Positions 25,452 to 37,540 of a stretch of 64,000 nucleotides of DNA are shown here, piece after piece. Location: NCBI GenBank assembly GCA_013398175.1, contig VZRZ01002225.1, positions 2,032,028 to 2,096,027 on the forward strand. The letters are read 5' to 3'. Position 1 is the first letter of the stretch, and each line of letters begins with the position of its first letter. The notes below the pieces were generated by a model, which worked only from the letters and a program-made list of their open reading frames with translations, was not told where the DNA came from and did no database searches. The stretch is from Climacteris rufus. Its lineage: Eukaryota > Chordata > Aves > Passeriformes > Climacteridae. Both the position numbers and the translations under genes were made by a program.

Positions 25452-25486
<35 letters not shown>
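25452..25486. repeat. Poly-T run (T35) followed by low-confidence bases
   Basis: Thirty-five consecutive T are followed by an odd stretch of four-base homopolymers (CCCC, AAAA, GGGG) and a single N at 25515. This looks like degraded base calling after a homopolymer. The true length is uncertain. Confidence 0.85.
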
Positions 25487-25524
25487 CCCCTAAAACCGGG
25501 GTAAAGGGGAACAANAAGCAGGGT

Positions 25525-25690
25525 TAAGGTGAACTAAGCAATTGTGGAGTGAGGCCCCACCTCTCCCAGCCTGATCTGCAGGCTCGGGTTACTCTCTCCT
25601 GTCTGGTTCACAGGAGCCCACAGTGAGCCTCACGCCTGCCTGCTGACCCTTCAGCTCTAACCCTGCCAGAGCCTGGCAAAATAACACGAT
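25525..25690 (-). other. GC-richer block right of poly-T, possible minus-strand retrocopy end
   Basis: About 150 bases are clearly richer in C and G than the surroundings and directly follow the T35 run. On the minus strand this is a GC-richer body followed by a poly-A tail, the layout of a poly-A-tailed retroposed transcript. No parent gene was recognised and no target-site duplication was found. It may equally be the outer edge of the promoter domain. Confidence 0.2.
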
Positions 25691-26799
25691 TTGTGGAATT
25701 CAGACTTTATTTCAGGAAGATTTGCTGGCAAACACCAGGTCAGGGATGAAATAGTACTACTTGAGAAGAGATTCAGCAACCAAACCGCTGCAAACAGTAG
25801 CTGAGCAATATCGTCCTTGCCCCTTTTTTTAAAAACTGGAGAAATTTGTGTCCTCCCTGGAGAAGCCGTCAGGGACAGAACTCTGGCAGTGATGGCTCTG
25901 ACTTCACCTGCTTCTGCAAATGAGTCACGGAGTATTATAAAAAGCAAGGACCTGCCAAGTCTCATTTCTTGAAACTGACTGGAAATTTCAGCAAGCTGCT
26001 ACTCTTTCATTAGTTTATACCTTTCCTCTGCAGGTTTCTTGAAGAGGGCTTGGAATCACAAGAACTTTGTAGCATAAAGGACCTGTTGCCATGTTTGGAT
26101 AACCGTGGCTCGGGAAATAGCTGTTTGGTACAAATATTGTTCTGATCTTCGTAAGGAATCTTGGTGAAGCCTGAAAGGAGCTTCGGGAACATAATTAAGC
26201 ACGTGTGTAAGTATTTCAGGATTGGCAATTGAATCCTACAAAAAATCAGGAACAGAACCTCAAAAATCAGATTAGCTCTCTTACATACTGCCTAAATAGA
26301 GAGGTTTCTTTCAAATGTCTGATGCTGTCAAAAGATTTCTGCTTTGTAGCTTTCCTCTGGAGTCACATAAGGCAAAAACTTATTTGAAAGAGAAATCAGT
26401 GAAAACAGATCCTCGTAGAACAGCCCGGTTTTAGGAGGGGAAGTGGCTCATTACGGAAATCACGACTGTGGTAACAGTGTAGCGTGAGGACTTTGGCTAC
26501 CTGCAAGCTGCCAATAGGGACTACACCCCTGCGCTGAGTGAAGGCCACGTGTAAGTTGTCAGAGTGGGGAGGAATGTGGTGCCATATGGAAACAACATAA
26601 ACAGCTGGGAGATTTCATCCGGGATTTCAAGCGAAGACGGGAGACTTTTGTTCTCGTAGCCCAGTCGTTCCGAAGGTGGTTTAGATACACCTATTGCTTC
26701 GGGGAAGGATTTTGCTTTGGAGCCGTGGTAGGTTTTGCGGGTGGCCTTTTATTTTATTTCTTTTTGTAAACGCTTGCGATGACTTCAAACTCCCGTGTT
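25691..26799 (+). promoter_or_regulatory. Upstream shoulder of the CpG-island promoter
   Basis: Unique, moderately AT-rich DNA with CpG frequency rising towards the island. CCAAT is at 26511-26515 (GCTGCCAATAGGG) and a perfect CACGTG E-box at 26547-26552. CCATATGG with a following forkhead-like ATAAACA word lies at 26582-26602. These are known promoter-proximal motif types, and their spacing 250-300 bases left of the island suits a rightward promoter. No TATA box at a persuasive distance was seen; the T/A-rich patch near 26745-26765 is the nearest candidate. Confidence 0.45.
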
Positions 26800-26965
26800 C
26801 CAGCCCCGCTGCGGGGAGCTGCCCTCAGCACCTTTGCAAGGCGTGAGCGCCCGGGGAGCCGTGCAGGGAGCGGGGCGAGGCGAGGCGGCCGCGCAGCGAG
26901 GAGAGCCCGCAGAGCCCGCACGGCGCCGGGGCCGCTCCGCCGGCGCGGGGGCTCCGCGCTGCCCC

Positions 26966-27296
26966 NNNNNNNNNNNNNNNNNNNNNNNNNNNNNNNNNNN
27001 NNNNNNNNNNNNNNNNNNNNNNNNNNNNNNNNNNNNNNNNNNNNNNNNNNNNNNNNNNNNNNNNNNNNNNNNNNNNNNNNNNNNNNNNNNNNNNNNNNNN
27101 NNNNNNNNNNNNNNNNNNNNNNNNNNNNNNNNNNNNNNNNNNNNNNNNNNNNNNNNNNNNNNNNNNNNNNNNNNNNNNNNNNNNNNNNNNNNNNNNNNNN
27201 NNNNNNNNNNNNNNNNNNNNNNNNNNNNNNNNNNNNNNNNNNNNNNNNNNNNNNNNNNNNNNNNNNNNNNNNNNNNNNNNNNNNNNNNNNNNNNNN
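26966..27296. other. Assembly gap (331 N) inside the CpG island
   Basis: There are 331 consecutive N between two very GC-rich flanks. Such gaps are typical of GC-extreme promoters lost in short-read assemblies. Any ORF drawn across it is meaningless. Confidence 0.99.
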
Positions 27297-27501
27297 GGCG
27301 GATCGGGGGGCGCTGCCCCGGCCTGTGCCGGGTCCCGCGGGCGCTGCCGCTGCCGCCCTGCGCTCGGACAGGGGCGGCTGGAGAACTCCCCTCCCTCCCT
27401 CCCTGCCGGGCCCCCGGGGCTGAGCGCGGCTCCGCCGCCGGGCACGGCGCTCGCTGCTGCTGCTGTTCCCCTCGGCTGGCTCTGTACCCACGGACCCCTC
27501 G

Positions 27502-27548
27502 GTGTGTGTGTCCGTGTCCGTGTGTGTGTCCGTGTCCGTGTGCGGGTG
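27502..27548 (+). repeat. GT/TCCGTG tandem repeat in the CpG island
   Basis: Alternating GTGTGTGT and TCCGTGTCCGTG blocks occur in two near-identical copies. The unit is about 6 bp and probably length-polymorphic. Alternating purine-pyrimidine sequence of this kind can form Z-DNA. Confidence 0.85.
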
Positions 27549-30210
27549 TTTCCCTCCTCCCGCGGCGCTGCCGTCACACCTGCTCGCACCTTGCCCGCCG
27601 GGCTCCCGCCGGGCGGCGGGGGGGGGATGCCCGCCGCTGCCCTCCTTCTCCTGCCTCACCTTCTGCCAGGTGGCTTGTCTTTCAGTCCGTATTATGGTGT
27701 TTTTTCCCCGGTGGCTGAGCTGGCTTTGCCATCTGTATTGCTGGTAGCGGGCAAAGGGCAGCTTTCGGGTGGGATAATCCTGTTACGTGCCCGCGTTTTT
27801 TGGTGCTCTCCCCTGCTGTCTTTCATCTCCCCCGCTGTTCAGCCCTTGCATTCTATCTGGTAACTTTCCCTGGCGTTTTTCTCCCTCCTGCCCTTCTCAT
27901 CGCCACGGCACTTCCCTACGCATTGCCAGTGTGCAAGTGACCTGGGCACACCTTGGAAAACAGGTTCGTGGCATTTTGAAGAATAATCTAAGGTGCTCCT
28001 GCACCCATGTAACCTCAGTAGAGCTGCACAGTATCCCTGAAAAGCGAGGTGTTGCAGCTTCCACTAAAACGTTGTTTCAAGCCAGCGAGGGGCAGGCAAT
28101 AGAAGAAAGGGTGGAACAGGTTTTCTTAATGATGTTTGAGAACCAACCCTCCCACTCAGAAATTGCGCTTTGCCTTGACTCATGAGGCTTGCACCCTGCA
28201 GAGTTAGAGACATGCAGTGGTATGACCTTTGGTGGAGTCTGCTTTGTTTACTCGAGGTGAAGTGCTGAAGGTAAAGATATTGCAGCCCTGCATTGTGTCT
28301 GCTGAAATATTAACCAAATGATGGATCTTGCATGCCTTTGCAGCATAGATCATAATTTAATTATGCCTCTCCTTCATCATCAAAAATGTGGTCCTTCTCC
28401 CTTCTGTCTGACCATCTTTCTTCTCGTTTGTGATTGTGCAATCTCTATATGTCAGCTACAAATGTTGCTTACAAGGGAGAACATAAGAATGACCATTTCT
28501 GTTGTTAGCAACTGGAAATACTTAAATCAGCATTGTGTGACCAGTCTCCTTTCCGTGGAATACCCATGGAAATGCTGAAATCCTTGCCCTCTGAGCAGAA
28601 GAAACATCTCCTAGGCCAGGCTTGTAAAGAGTTGATTGTTTCCTATCAGCGAGCAGTGGGGACTGTACAGAGCTTACAGGGTTTCCAAGGTGTAAGGGAG
28701 ATGCCCCATATCTCCTCTTGATTCACAGTTCACGGGGAGTGTAGCTTTATTAGCATACAGGTAAGGAGATACTGTGCTCAAGGCTCCACAGAAGCAGGTT
28801 GTGGCTGCTGCTCCCTTTCACTGGGGAGGCTGTGGAAATTGAAAAATTGAATTGTCTGGCTAGCTTGTACTGTCACACACTCATAACAGCTGCAGTGTGG
28901 AGTTATGCCTTCTCATAGCTCAGGATGTGTGTTTCTGATTGATTCTGTAATTTTGAAAGCTGACAAAGTGTCCCATTACATTTATTTGGAGGGAGGTAAC
29001 ACTATGCAAGCAACAACACCCAGCAATGATTAGGTACTAGTTATATACAGCAGTAATGGGGATGGCAAGATTAATCCAAAGTTACTTCTGTGAAATGCAC
29101 AGATGGAAAAAAAATACAGAAGTTTCCCACTTGGTGACAACTAAATTCTTGAAATATGGTTGATTTTCTTTCTGTGCATAGTCCTGCTGTAAATGACAAA
29201 TCAGTCACATTAATTACTGCATTTTTTTCTCCTGTGGGTGAAAGCTTATTAAAATCTAGCATCTGAAGTCAAATAATTGAAGCCCTGAGGGTCAAAATAG
29301 ATGGAATATATAAGAACTCTTCAGTTACTGTGGGGAGATAAGAGAAGACTTGAACTCCACACGACAAAGACTGCACTAATAAAGTGCTTGCTAACTTTGG
29401 TTTCTGTGTCTACCCACTTGTTGCTCTTACACTCCTGGTTACAATTCCTGCATCTCTTCTCATACAGTGAATGACTGGTCGATGGTAGGAGATTTTCTCC
29501 AAGACACAGCTTTTGGCTGTACCAGACAGAAAAAGGAGGCCCTCTGGTCCTTGAGCCCTCCAGACTCCTCTCTCTGCTGTGGGGCTGGTGGCCAGAAAGA
29601 AAAGTTATTTAAGACCTTGGAGCTGTGTTGCTTTATGGTGCAGTGTGAGTGGCCTGCTCTTTGTATCTCCATTCAATGTATATTTTTCAGTGTGAAAACT
29701 CAATATATAAGAGGCTTATTTCTTGTTCTCAGTGCTAACTCTCTACTTTGTCCATTATTAAATGCTTCCCATTGCCAGAAACTGGAATTCCTCTGTTGGG
29801 GAGGGCTGTAACTGCTGCCATTTTATCTTAGCTCCAGAGTTGGGCTCTGATTCATCCACCAATTTATTCAACCAAAACAATGACTTTCTGTTTTGTACAG
29901 ATCTTGATTTAGCTCTGATACCTAAGAATTTCAGTTTTCCACCCTGAATTCCAAGTTAGACGGTGGCTGTCACCTGAATTTTAGGTTTTGTCTTGTACTT
30001 CAGCTGTTAGTACAGTCCTTAGCAACCACTGCATTTCTCCCAGTTGTGCCCATAGAGGAGTTTAGGTATAAAGTCATTGAAAGTTTCACCTAAGTCAGTG
30101 AGACTGTTTAGGGTGTGTGTAGAAAACATTTGCATAACTGTTTATAAAACAATTCTCTGCACTCTCTGAAATGGAATGTTAAGACAAGGTGTCTTTTATG
30201 GCTATTGATA

Positions 30211-30242
30211 CTCAGAGGTTCTGATTCTCAGAGATTCTGCTT
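30211..30242 (+). repeat. 16-bp tandem duplication
   Basis: Two head-to-tail 16-bp units share CTCAGAG-TTCTG-TT with three mismatches. Simple local duplication. Confidence 0.65.
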
Positions 30243-31238
30243 GTTCCCTGGCAAATTTAGTCACAGCCTTCTTGGAAAGACCATGGTGATGTGGGAAGAA
30301 GCAACCTTCATATCTTTTTTGTGGGGAGGCACTTTTTTTTTGTTTTCTGGTGTGTTTCTAATTGTGTGTCATTGACACTGGGGGATAAAAAATAAATCAC
30401 AAATGGAAATGTTGTTAGCATTAACTTTTTAGGATCTGTTTTCATTTTAAGCTGTGACCGTGAGCTCAGAATCACTAGCACATGCCTTTGACTGCAATGT
30501 CAGTTTTAGTAACATTTTTAAATACTAGCCAACTCAAGGCCTTGAATTGTTACTGGTTGAACACTCCCAGTCTTTTCTTCCCTTCCCTCTCTATGCCACT
30601 GCATCAGTAATTAAAGTCTGGCATGCTGTGAATCTCCACAGGGTTAAGATCTGACATGGAAATAGCAAATTACAAATTACTTTCTTTGCATCTATTACTT
30701 TTGTCTTTTTATGAATAGACTTCAGCAACCTTATGCATTCTGAATAGACAAACTTAGCAGATGTCTCCAGCCTCAAAGGTGCAGGGTTAGTGTTTTCCAT
30801 GGAGTTATCCATTTCTATGGGATTTTCTGTTGTGCGGTTTTCTGGTGCATGACAGGCATCTTCATTACTGTGGTGGTGTGACAGGGGATTCTACTTACCT
30901 TTGTTCTTACAGGCTCACTCACGTTGTCATTTTGACCAACCATAGAAATTGCTGGGTTGTCTATAGAGCTACAGAAGAAAAAAGAAAAGCAAAAATAAAA
31001 AAAAACAGTATAAAACTGAATTAAGACGTGATGAACCTTTTCTCCTGTAATACTGTGAAAGCTTTGAGTATTTAGAAAAAAGTTATCATTTTAAGAATGG
31101 TATCTGTTGAGTAAAGGTAGGTGTTATGAATGTTCAGTAACTTAAAGGTTTCGTACAGAGAACTTGGTTCTTTGGGTTTTTTCAGTCTTTTTGTTGTTTT
31201 GTTATCGGTTTTACTTTGTTTTGTTTTTTCTTTTCAAG

Positions 31239-31326
31239 AATGAATTGCTTTTACACAAGATGGAGGATTTATCTTTTAATAATCCATAATGTTACAATTT
31301 ATGGATTTTATAGATTACCCCTGCAG
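31239..31326 (+). other. Candidate exon (88 bp)
   Basis: A 30-base, almost pure pyrimidine tract ends TTTTCAAG at 31238, and the right edge is CTGCAG|GTAAGG. The -3 base of the acceptor is A, which weakens it. One frame is open across (beginning MNCFYTRWRIYLL), and another stops after 16 codons. The peptide is not recognised. It lies 3.7 kb right of the island on the inferred sense strand, so a 5' UTR exon is possible. Confidence 0.2.
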
Positions 31327-33053
31327 GTAAGGGAACACCTGACTTCTTTCAAACCTTCCATGAGTGCAGAAGAGCTGTGTTCAGCTGACTTAATTGTGAA
31401 GCTGCCAGAGCTGGTTCTTGGGGCAGGGGGCTGGAGTTGCTGTAGCTGCTGGATGCCTCAGACTTAATCTACTGCAAGAGTTTCACTTAATGTTTCCAGC
31501 TCAGGAATGTTTGTAGCTGGAAAATAAAGGGGTGGCTCCTGGGGATTTGTATTTATTACTTTGATTTCTGCTCCTGCATGTAAAAGTGTTTGTAAAGATT
31601 TAACCAAGTAGAAAATCAGGTGCTAGGCTCTCTGCTTCTGCCATCAGTGCTCCCTTCTCCTCCCCCTCACCTTCCAGAAACTGTCTGCAGTGCAAAGAGA
31701 AGCTGAAGGTGAGATGTTAGCAGTACCTGTTTGTTGTTCACTAGATAGGCCCACACCCATTAGGAAATGGTATTTAACATTACCCCTAAAATAGCTGCAT
31801 AAAAGTTGTTCTGAAAAATACGTGAAACTCATGAGATCACAGAAGTTTGCTCTTCAATACTTGCAGATACCTGGTGACATACAAGATTATCCCAATTTTA
31901 TCAATGTTTCTGACTTTGGGCAAACATTGATGTTGCTGTGATGTGTTCTGTTAAAGGTCCTAGTGAATTGTCTTCCACCTCAAATGTGAACTTTGGTTAA
32001 TGAGCATGTTCTTTCATGCTGGAGTGGTTGAGAGGGCTTAATTCACCCCTCTGAATGCTCCTTTCATGGAGACTGAGGACTTTGCTCTTCCTTCTTCCGA
32101 TGCCACTGATCTTTTTATTTGTTTCCATAGTGTGTCTGAGGTGTAGTCTTCTCTATCTCCTGACTCAAAGATCTCTTTGTTTTCAGTGTAAAATATAATT
32201 TGAAGTAAGTAGCCTTGAGAAAGCTTTCTTTTTCTACTCCATAAGGGATTAGAAAAACGCTTGGTGTTTTGGGGCATTGGGTATCTGGTTAGTGCAGGAT
32301 TCATTAAGAGCTCAGTGCCTGTGAGAATCCCATAAAAATATTTTTGAATGTGCAGTTCTATTACTCAGAGCATGTGAATGTGAGACCTTTGTACAAAGAG
32401 TGAGACATTCATCTTGTACATTGTCATATGCACTCAGATACATGAAGAACTCAATGATCTAGCAAGGATAATGCAATGAAATTGAGTTACATCATGAGGA
32501 GTTTGTGAGATCAAGTTGTAATAAAATTTAGCTTGATGATCTTCTGTGCCATGGCATGGAAAATTCAGCCTTTTATACTTGTGCCTCTAAAGTAATTTTC
32601 AGCTTTGCACAACATGTCTTGAGAAGGCAGTGAGTGCATTATGCTGCCTTCAGCTGGAGATGAAAATATATATCTCTGCTTCACATTCAGAATTGGGTGG
32701 GAAGCTGTGTATTTAAATACATGTGTTTTCTACTTTCACTTCAGTGTCGTCTCAGACTCACTTTTCCCAAAGTGGAATTACTTATTCTCTTCTCCACCTC
32801 TAGCATTATTTATGGCTTTGCAATTCTTCCTGTGCTCTCGCAACCCTTGGTGCAGTGTTTCATCTTTCTGTTTCCTTCTTTTCCTGTATTCAAGGATAAA
32901 GTCTTGTCCAGGGCAGAGGGCTGGTAGGTAGGAGAATGGGATCTTTTTTCTTTTTTAGCTGCAAACTTCGTTAAGGCTAACAAATCTAGGCTAACTGGTA
33001 ATTAGCCTCTGGGTGCTATCTGTCATGGAGAGGGCAGGACAGCATAAGGAATC

Positions 33054-33100
33054 TGGACTTTGTACCTTGGTGTCTCTTGGGCAAGTCACCCCTGTGTGAC
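33054..33100 (+). mobile_element. Possible MIR SINE core
   Basis: CTTGGGCAAGTCACCCCTGTG contains TTGGGCAAGTCAC, the well-known conserved core of amniote MIR SINEs, preceded by a degraded 'ctggactttgtacctt'. The match is short and the flanks are decayed. Confidence 0.35.
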
Positions 33101-34365
33101 GAATGTCCTGCCCCTGCCAAGAAACAGACACAGCTTCTCCCCAGCAGTCACAGTTTCCTTTCTCATGGTGGCTTCTGTGCTAAAGCACTGCTGCCTTATG
33201 AGCCTTACCTTCAGCTGTGGTCTTGCTTCTCCCTGCCCAGCCTGGCCCCTGAGTGAGCTCTTCATGTTTTCCTTCCTTCTCCACTTCCCAAGCCAGGTTT
33301 CTTCACCGTCTTCCATGTTCTGGTACATCCTATTTTTGAGACTTGATACAACTTTAGTCTCCTGTTAATTTTTTTCCCATCTGTTTCTTTATTTAAGCCC
33401 TAAATTTTCCCTACCTTTTTTGTTTTACATTACTCTTTGATTGCACATGGTGCTCTGTGTTCAGCTTTGTGCCATTTCTTGCAGTAAAGCTTTTCTCATG
33501 CTCAAAACCCAATTCTTTTTCTCCTTTTGTGTCATTAGTCTTTATTCCAGTGTCTTCTGTAAAGCACTGCAGATCCATTGATCTCAGTGGGAAATATTGT
33601 TGAAATTACATGGGTAGTCTTTGTGGGTTGGGTAATGTCTTCCCTATAATGCTGTGCATTTTGTCAAGGCAGTCATTTTAAGCTCTCTTCAAGCAGTTCT
33701 AGAGCTCAAGACCTGACTGGGAGGTGTTAGAGTGTGTGTAGGCATTTGTTTTCCTTATATGAGTGAGGTGTCTAATACACATAAAGTCTGTTCAATAAAT
33801 GTCTTACTGAATATGAATGTAAGATATTCTCAGAAGTGCCTTCAATACGTGGTGGAATTTGGTTTTTTCTACTTAGAATTTACAGCTTTTATCACTTTTT
33901 GTATGAAACCTAAATGTTGACATGGAAAAAAAAGGTTCATATGTTCATTAAATAGTGACAGAGTAGAATCCTGCCCTGGGGAAAAGCAAGTTGCTGTTGA
34001 GGCCGAGTTTTGGTGGTACCAGTTGAAAGCACAATTTTATGCAGCTTATCAAATGTTTGACTTCTCCAGAGAAACTTGGACATTCAGGTTGAGGGTTTGG
34101 AGATGGAATGGTCACTGTGAGTCCAGGACTTTGTGCTCCACAGCTGTGAGTGGCTTAGGGCAGCTGGCAGCAGGGAGCTGTGTCTCCCCAGGGACAGTGC
34201 TGATTTTTTTTGGAGGAGGTGGATGCTCAGAACATGAGTTTATGTCCCATTGGATTCTTTGAGTATTTTAAGCTGTCCTTTTGTAACTCTGAAAGTTCTT
34301 ACTGTCCAGACAACTCCATTCCCTTTTTAAAAATAATCTAAAAGTCAAGATTTTGGAAACCGCTG

Positions 34366-34517
34366 TTTTGTCTCTGTCTCAGTTTTCCTATTTATAAAAA
34401 ACAAACAAACAAAGCATCTGTCTCTCAGGAGTTCTGTGTGGCTTAATTAACAAATGTTTATGCAGGCTTTTGAAGATATAAACCAGCATATAAATGCTAA
34501 GTAGTATTATTATTACC
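34366..34517 (+). mobile_element. Ancient MIR-type SINE, 3' half
   Basis: The order matches an old CORE-SINE tail. It has CTGTCTCAGTTTTCCTATTT followed by TATAAAA (consensus-like 'cctcagtttcctcatctgtaaaa'). Then come TGTGTGGCTTAATTAACAAAT and GTTTATG ('gtgaggattaaattaatgtttgtaaa'), TTTTGAAGATATAAA, and ATATAAATGCTAAGTAGTAT followed by TATTATTA. A CAAA repeat lies inside. Divergence is high, as expected for an element predating birds. A minus-strand ORF overlapping it is chance. Confidence 0.65.
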
Positions 34518-36146
34518 ACCAGCTGCTTCGTTGTAATTGGAGTAATAAAAGTTTCAGTGCCAGTGGTTATATTGCCATTGTCTAAATACAATTTTTGTGA
34601 ACTCTGGAGACATTGAGGATGGTGGTAAACTGATGGTGTAGGCCATACTGAAATACAATGTGTGGGACAGCTATGAAACCTTTGTGAAGGACTTACAAAA
34701 AAAAACCCCAAAATAAAGGAAAAGTCCATAGCTGGGAAAGAATAAACCCTCTTCTGCAGTATGCCAGTGTTTAGAGGTCCCAGGACTAAGTGGGGGGTTG
34801 TCTGTGCTGTGCAGTGTCTCACCTGATTAGAAATGAGCTGGCAGCACTTGCATTCATGACATTGGCATATTAAAGAAGGGATCTTTTAGAGATGATTTAT
34901 AATTGGTAGTATAGGAAAAGAAACATGGTATAAATCACAATTAGCCTTTACAATTTTTTTTAAGGTCTACTTTTGTAAAACATTTGTGACTTAATGCTGA
35001 GCTATTTTTATTAATGTTCTTGTTCTTATCTCACATAACCAGCTTGTTAAAAGCGGATATGAACACTTTTTAAGCCTCTGGCTTATAAATTGTGAGAAAG
35101 AGAAAAGAAGATTGATTCCAACAGGCTTGAAGGTAGATTCATTTGTCTTCTAGTTAGCAAAATGAGAGGGGGAAGAATGAAACTGTAGATTTAGTGAGCC
35201 AATCATTTTCAGGAAGGTTGAAAATCATTAGATTTAGCTCTAATGTACAATTTAATTGTAAAAGTCTAACTTAAAAGAAAATAAATGCAGGGGAATTCTG
35301 TTTTGGTAAATTGATGATAGTATCTCCAAGTTATTTTTGCCTGAAGTAATGAGTGTGAAAAAAAATAAAGTAATAACAAAGGAGCAGTGAGGGGGAACAA
35401 TTATGTTGCAAACGTGTCCTGAGGATCAGAGGGGTTACTTGGTTGCATTATAAGGAGAATATTGTGCTGCTTGAACTTTGGAGAGGGTTGATAAAAATTG
35501 TGCTTTGAAGAAAACGTCTCTGTTCTTTTTGCTGTAAACATCTGAGATAAGATGGAAAAGCATGGAAGAATGCAACATCTTCTGCGAGTTTCAGCTTTCT
35601 TGTTTGTTATGAGATCTCAATTTGTGCATTGGCAGACATTTCTGGTGGTTTTTAGGGGGTTGTAATTTATTAAGTTGGGCTGTCCAACTACCTATCGCAA
35701 GTAATCTGTGTCTAATCATATTTTAATATTTAGTAAAATGCTGGTTTGAATTGCAAGGTTTTTTCCCTAACTGCTTCTGGATCAGTTCTACTTATGAAGA
35801 CCTGTGTTAGTGAACAAGTTAGAGAAGTCACACAAATCTGGGCCACAGGTGTCATAATTTCATACTGGCTGTACTGCAAGGACTTCTAAAAGAGAGGTGA
35901 TGCAAAGCAGGGAACATACTCAGACAACTTTGAACATTATTAAACAGCGAGAAGAAAAGGCCTCAGTACTTTTTTATTTTTTTAATTTTAGGCAAATCTT
36001 GCTTTAAAAACAGCCATAGAACGTACAACCATAAAGCTCTTCTGCATAGAAATAGAAGCAGTTTAAACAGACAGAGGTAGGCAATATAACCCTGAGGCAC
36101 ATATGGAGACAACCCAAATACTGAATGGTAGGTTCAGAAAAGGTTA

Positions 36147-36170
36147 CTCAAAATATTGCTCAAAATATTT
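36147..36170 (+). repeat. 12-bp tandem duplication
   Basis: CTCAAAATATTG is followed directly by CTCAAAATATTT. Confidence 0.7.
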
Positions 36171-37540
36171 TCAGTAGCCAAGTGGAAGACAATTCATAGC
36201 ATTGTATTAAAGCTGTTCTCTCTTTATGGTGTGAGACTGGTGACACCTCATTGTGAATGAAAGTCTGGGGATTTTTGACAACTGTGGGAAAGAGCAACTA
36301 TTTTATGCTCCCTGTATGCAGTGGTATAGCAATTAGATAGGAATTTATTTTTCTGTTATCCTAGACTGTAACATATAGTAGTATAATAGTTGTCTTTTGA
36401 AGTACAAAAAAATCTGCCTAAGGGGCTATTCTTTTAGAGCATAATATGAAATGCTGGTTTAATAAGGTTTGCTCCTCACACATTTTAAGTGCAAGGAAAT
36501 GTGTGTTGAAATATTGCTAATCCTTCATTTGCAAAAGTCTTTGGCTTGTTCCCTAACTGTCAAGGAATTAATGGTGTGCTTCAGTGAGATCTTGCATTAC
36601 TAGACGGTAATTATTTTTATAAGAGATTCTGCACTGCATTTGATGATGCTTTATGAATTATAATAAATAAAATGAAATTGCTGTTGTGAAAACATATGAG
36701 CAAAGTAATCTGATTCCTGATGTTCATGTAGTCACTCATTTATGGAATTAAGTGATATCCAGTGGACTTCCAGGCTGTTCCTGCAAGTTGGTGCAGTTTG
36801 CTGTCTTGTATTGTTTTGCCTGTGCTTGTGACAAGTTAAACAATGGTGTAGCTGACAAGGAAAAATTCCATTGAGGAGATGACAACACATCTCTCCTGTA
36901 CTTCCTCCTCTGGCCTTGTACTTGGAAAATGAGTAAAAAGGCAGCACACATATTGGTCCAATTAATGAATTTGGGTCCTCATGTGAACCCCGACAGCGTG
37001 ACCTCTGGCAATTATTGTATGGTAACAGGCTTTGAATTAAATTACCAGTGGAGTGCCTACAGCAGAGCTGTCAGGGCAGTGCAGGCATATGGAAGCTGAC
37101 TTCAGTTGTACCCTCCCAGTACCAGAAACAGGCTCCAGCTGCATGGGACACAGTGGCCTCTGTGCTTTTTGGCCAAGGATGGAGCTCCTTGCTGCTATGG
37201 GAGCAGCCTGACCTGCCGTAGCAGGGGTGTGGTTCTGCACTATAGGCACATCCTCTGTCTGCATGCTTTTGTGTAGATCTCCACGTAGCTAAAGCAGCCC
37301 ATACAGAATATAGTATATACAGTTTGCTTTTCAAGTGGAGAGAGCCAATAGTATTCAATGTGGGAATATCTATCTAGGATTTTCCCTTTGGTTTACTACA
37401 AATCTTTGTATGGTCATAGTTCCTCCAGACCTTAGCCAGTGACTGGAAGCTTGTTGTACCAGGCACTCAATTTCAAGAGAATGTTATTATTTAAACATTG
37501 TGTCTATTTTTAAGACAGGTAATCTATAAAACCTGTTTAA

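Larger units (their letters stand above)
26800..27660 (+). promoter_or_regulatory. CpG island, probable gene promoter and first exon
   Basis: From about 26.8 kb the sequence becomes very GC-rich with dense CpG (runs such as GGCGAGGCGGCCGCGCAGCG) and stays so to about 27.66 kb. The surrounding 60 kb is AT-rich and CpG-poor. A GC box (GGGGCGGC) is at 27371-27378. Orientation is inferred from composition: G>C and T>A appear only to the right, so transcription probably proceeds on the + strand. Exon 1 and the start site are not assignable, since 331 bases are missing. Donor-like words to the right include CCAG|GTGGCT (27669), GAG|GTGAAG (28257), AAG|GTAAAG (28271) and ACAG|GTAAGG (28761). A strong minus-strand donor-like word, AAG|GTGAGG, also occurs near 27650, so bidirectional use is not excluded. 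The gene itself is not identified. Confidence 0.8.

Noticed and set aside
26754..27718. Open frames of 214-307 codons across the CpG island on both strands
   Set aside because: They are open only because 331 N are read as residues. The remainder is GC-rich composition (Arg/Ala/Pro/Gly runs) on both strands.
28729..28760. 32-base microexon between GATTCACAG and ACAG|GTAAGG
   Set aside because: The donor is good, but so short a segment with an average acceptor is easily produced by chance.
33574..33597. GATCCATTGATCTCAGTGGG, like a phrase in old amniote repeats
   Set aside because: The match is too short, with no further similarity on either side, to assign an element.
34388..34822. 144-codon minus frame
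   Set aside because: Its C-terminal third is antisense to an ancient SINE and its composition is unremarkable.
35534..35543. TGTAAACATC, the miR-30 seed region
   Set aside because: Only ten bases match. The rest of the mature sequence and the partner arm of a hairpin are absent.
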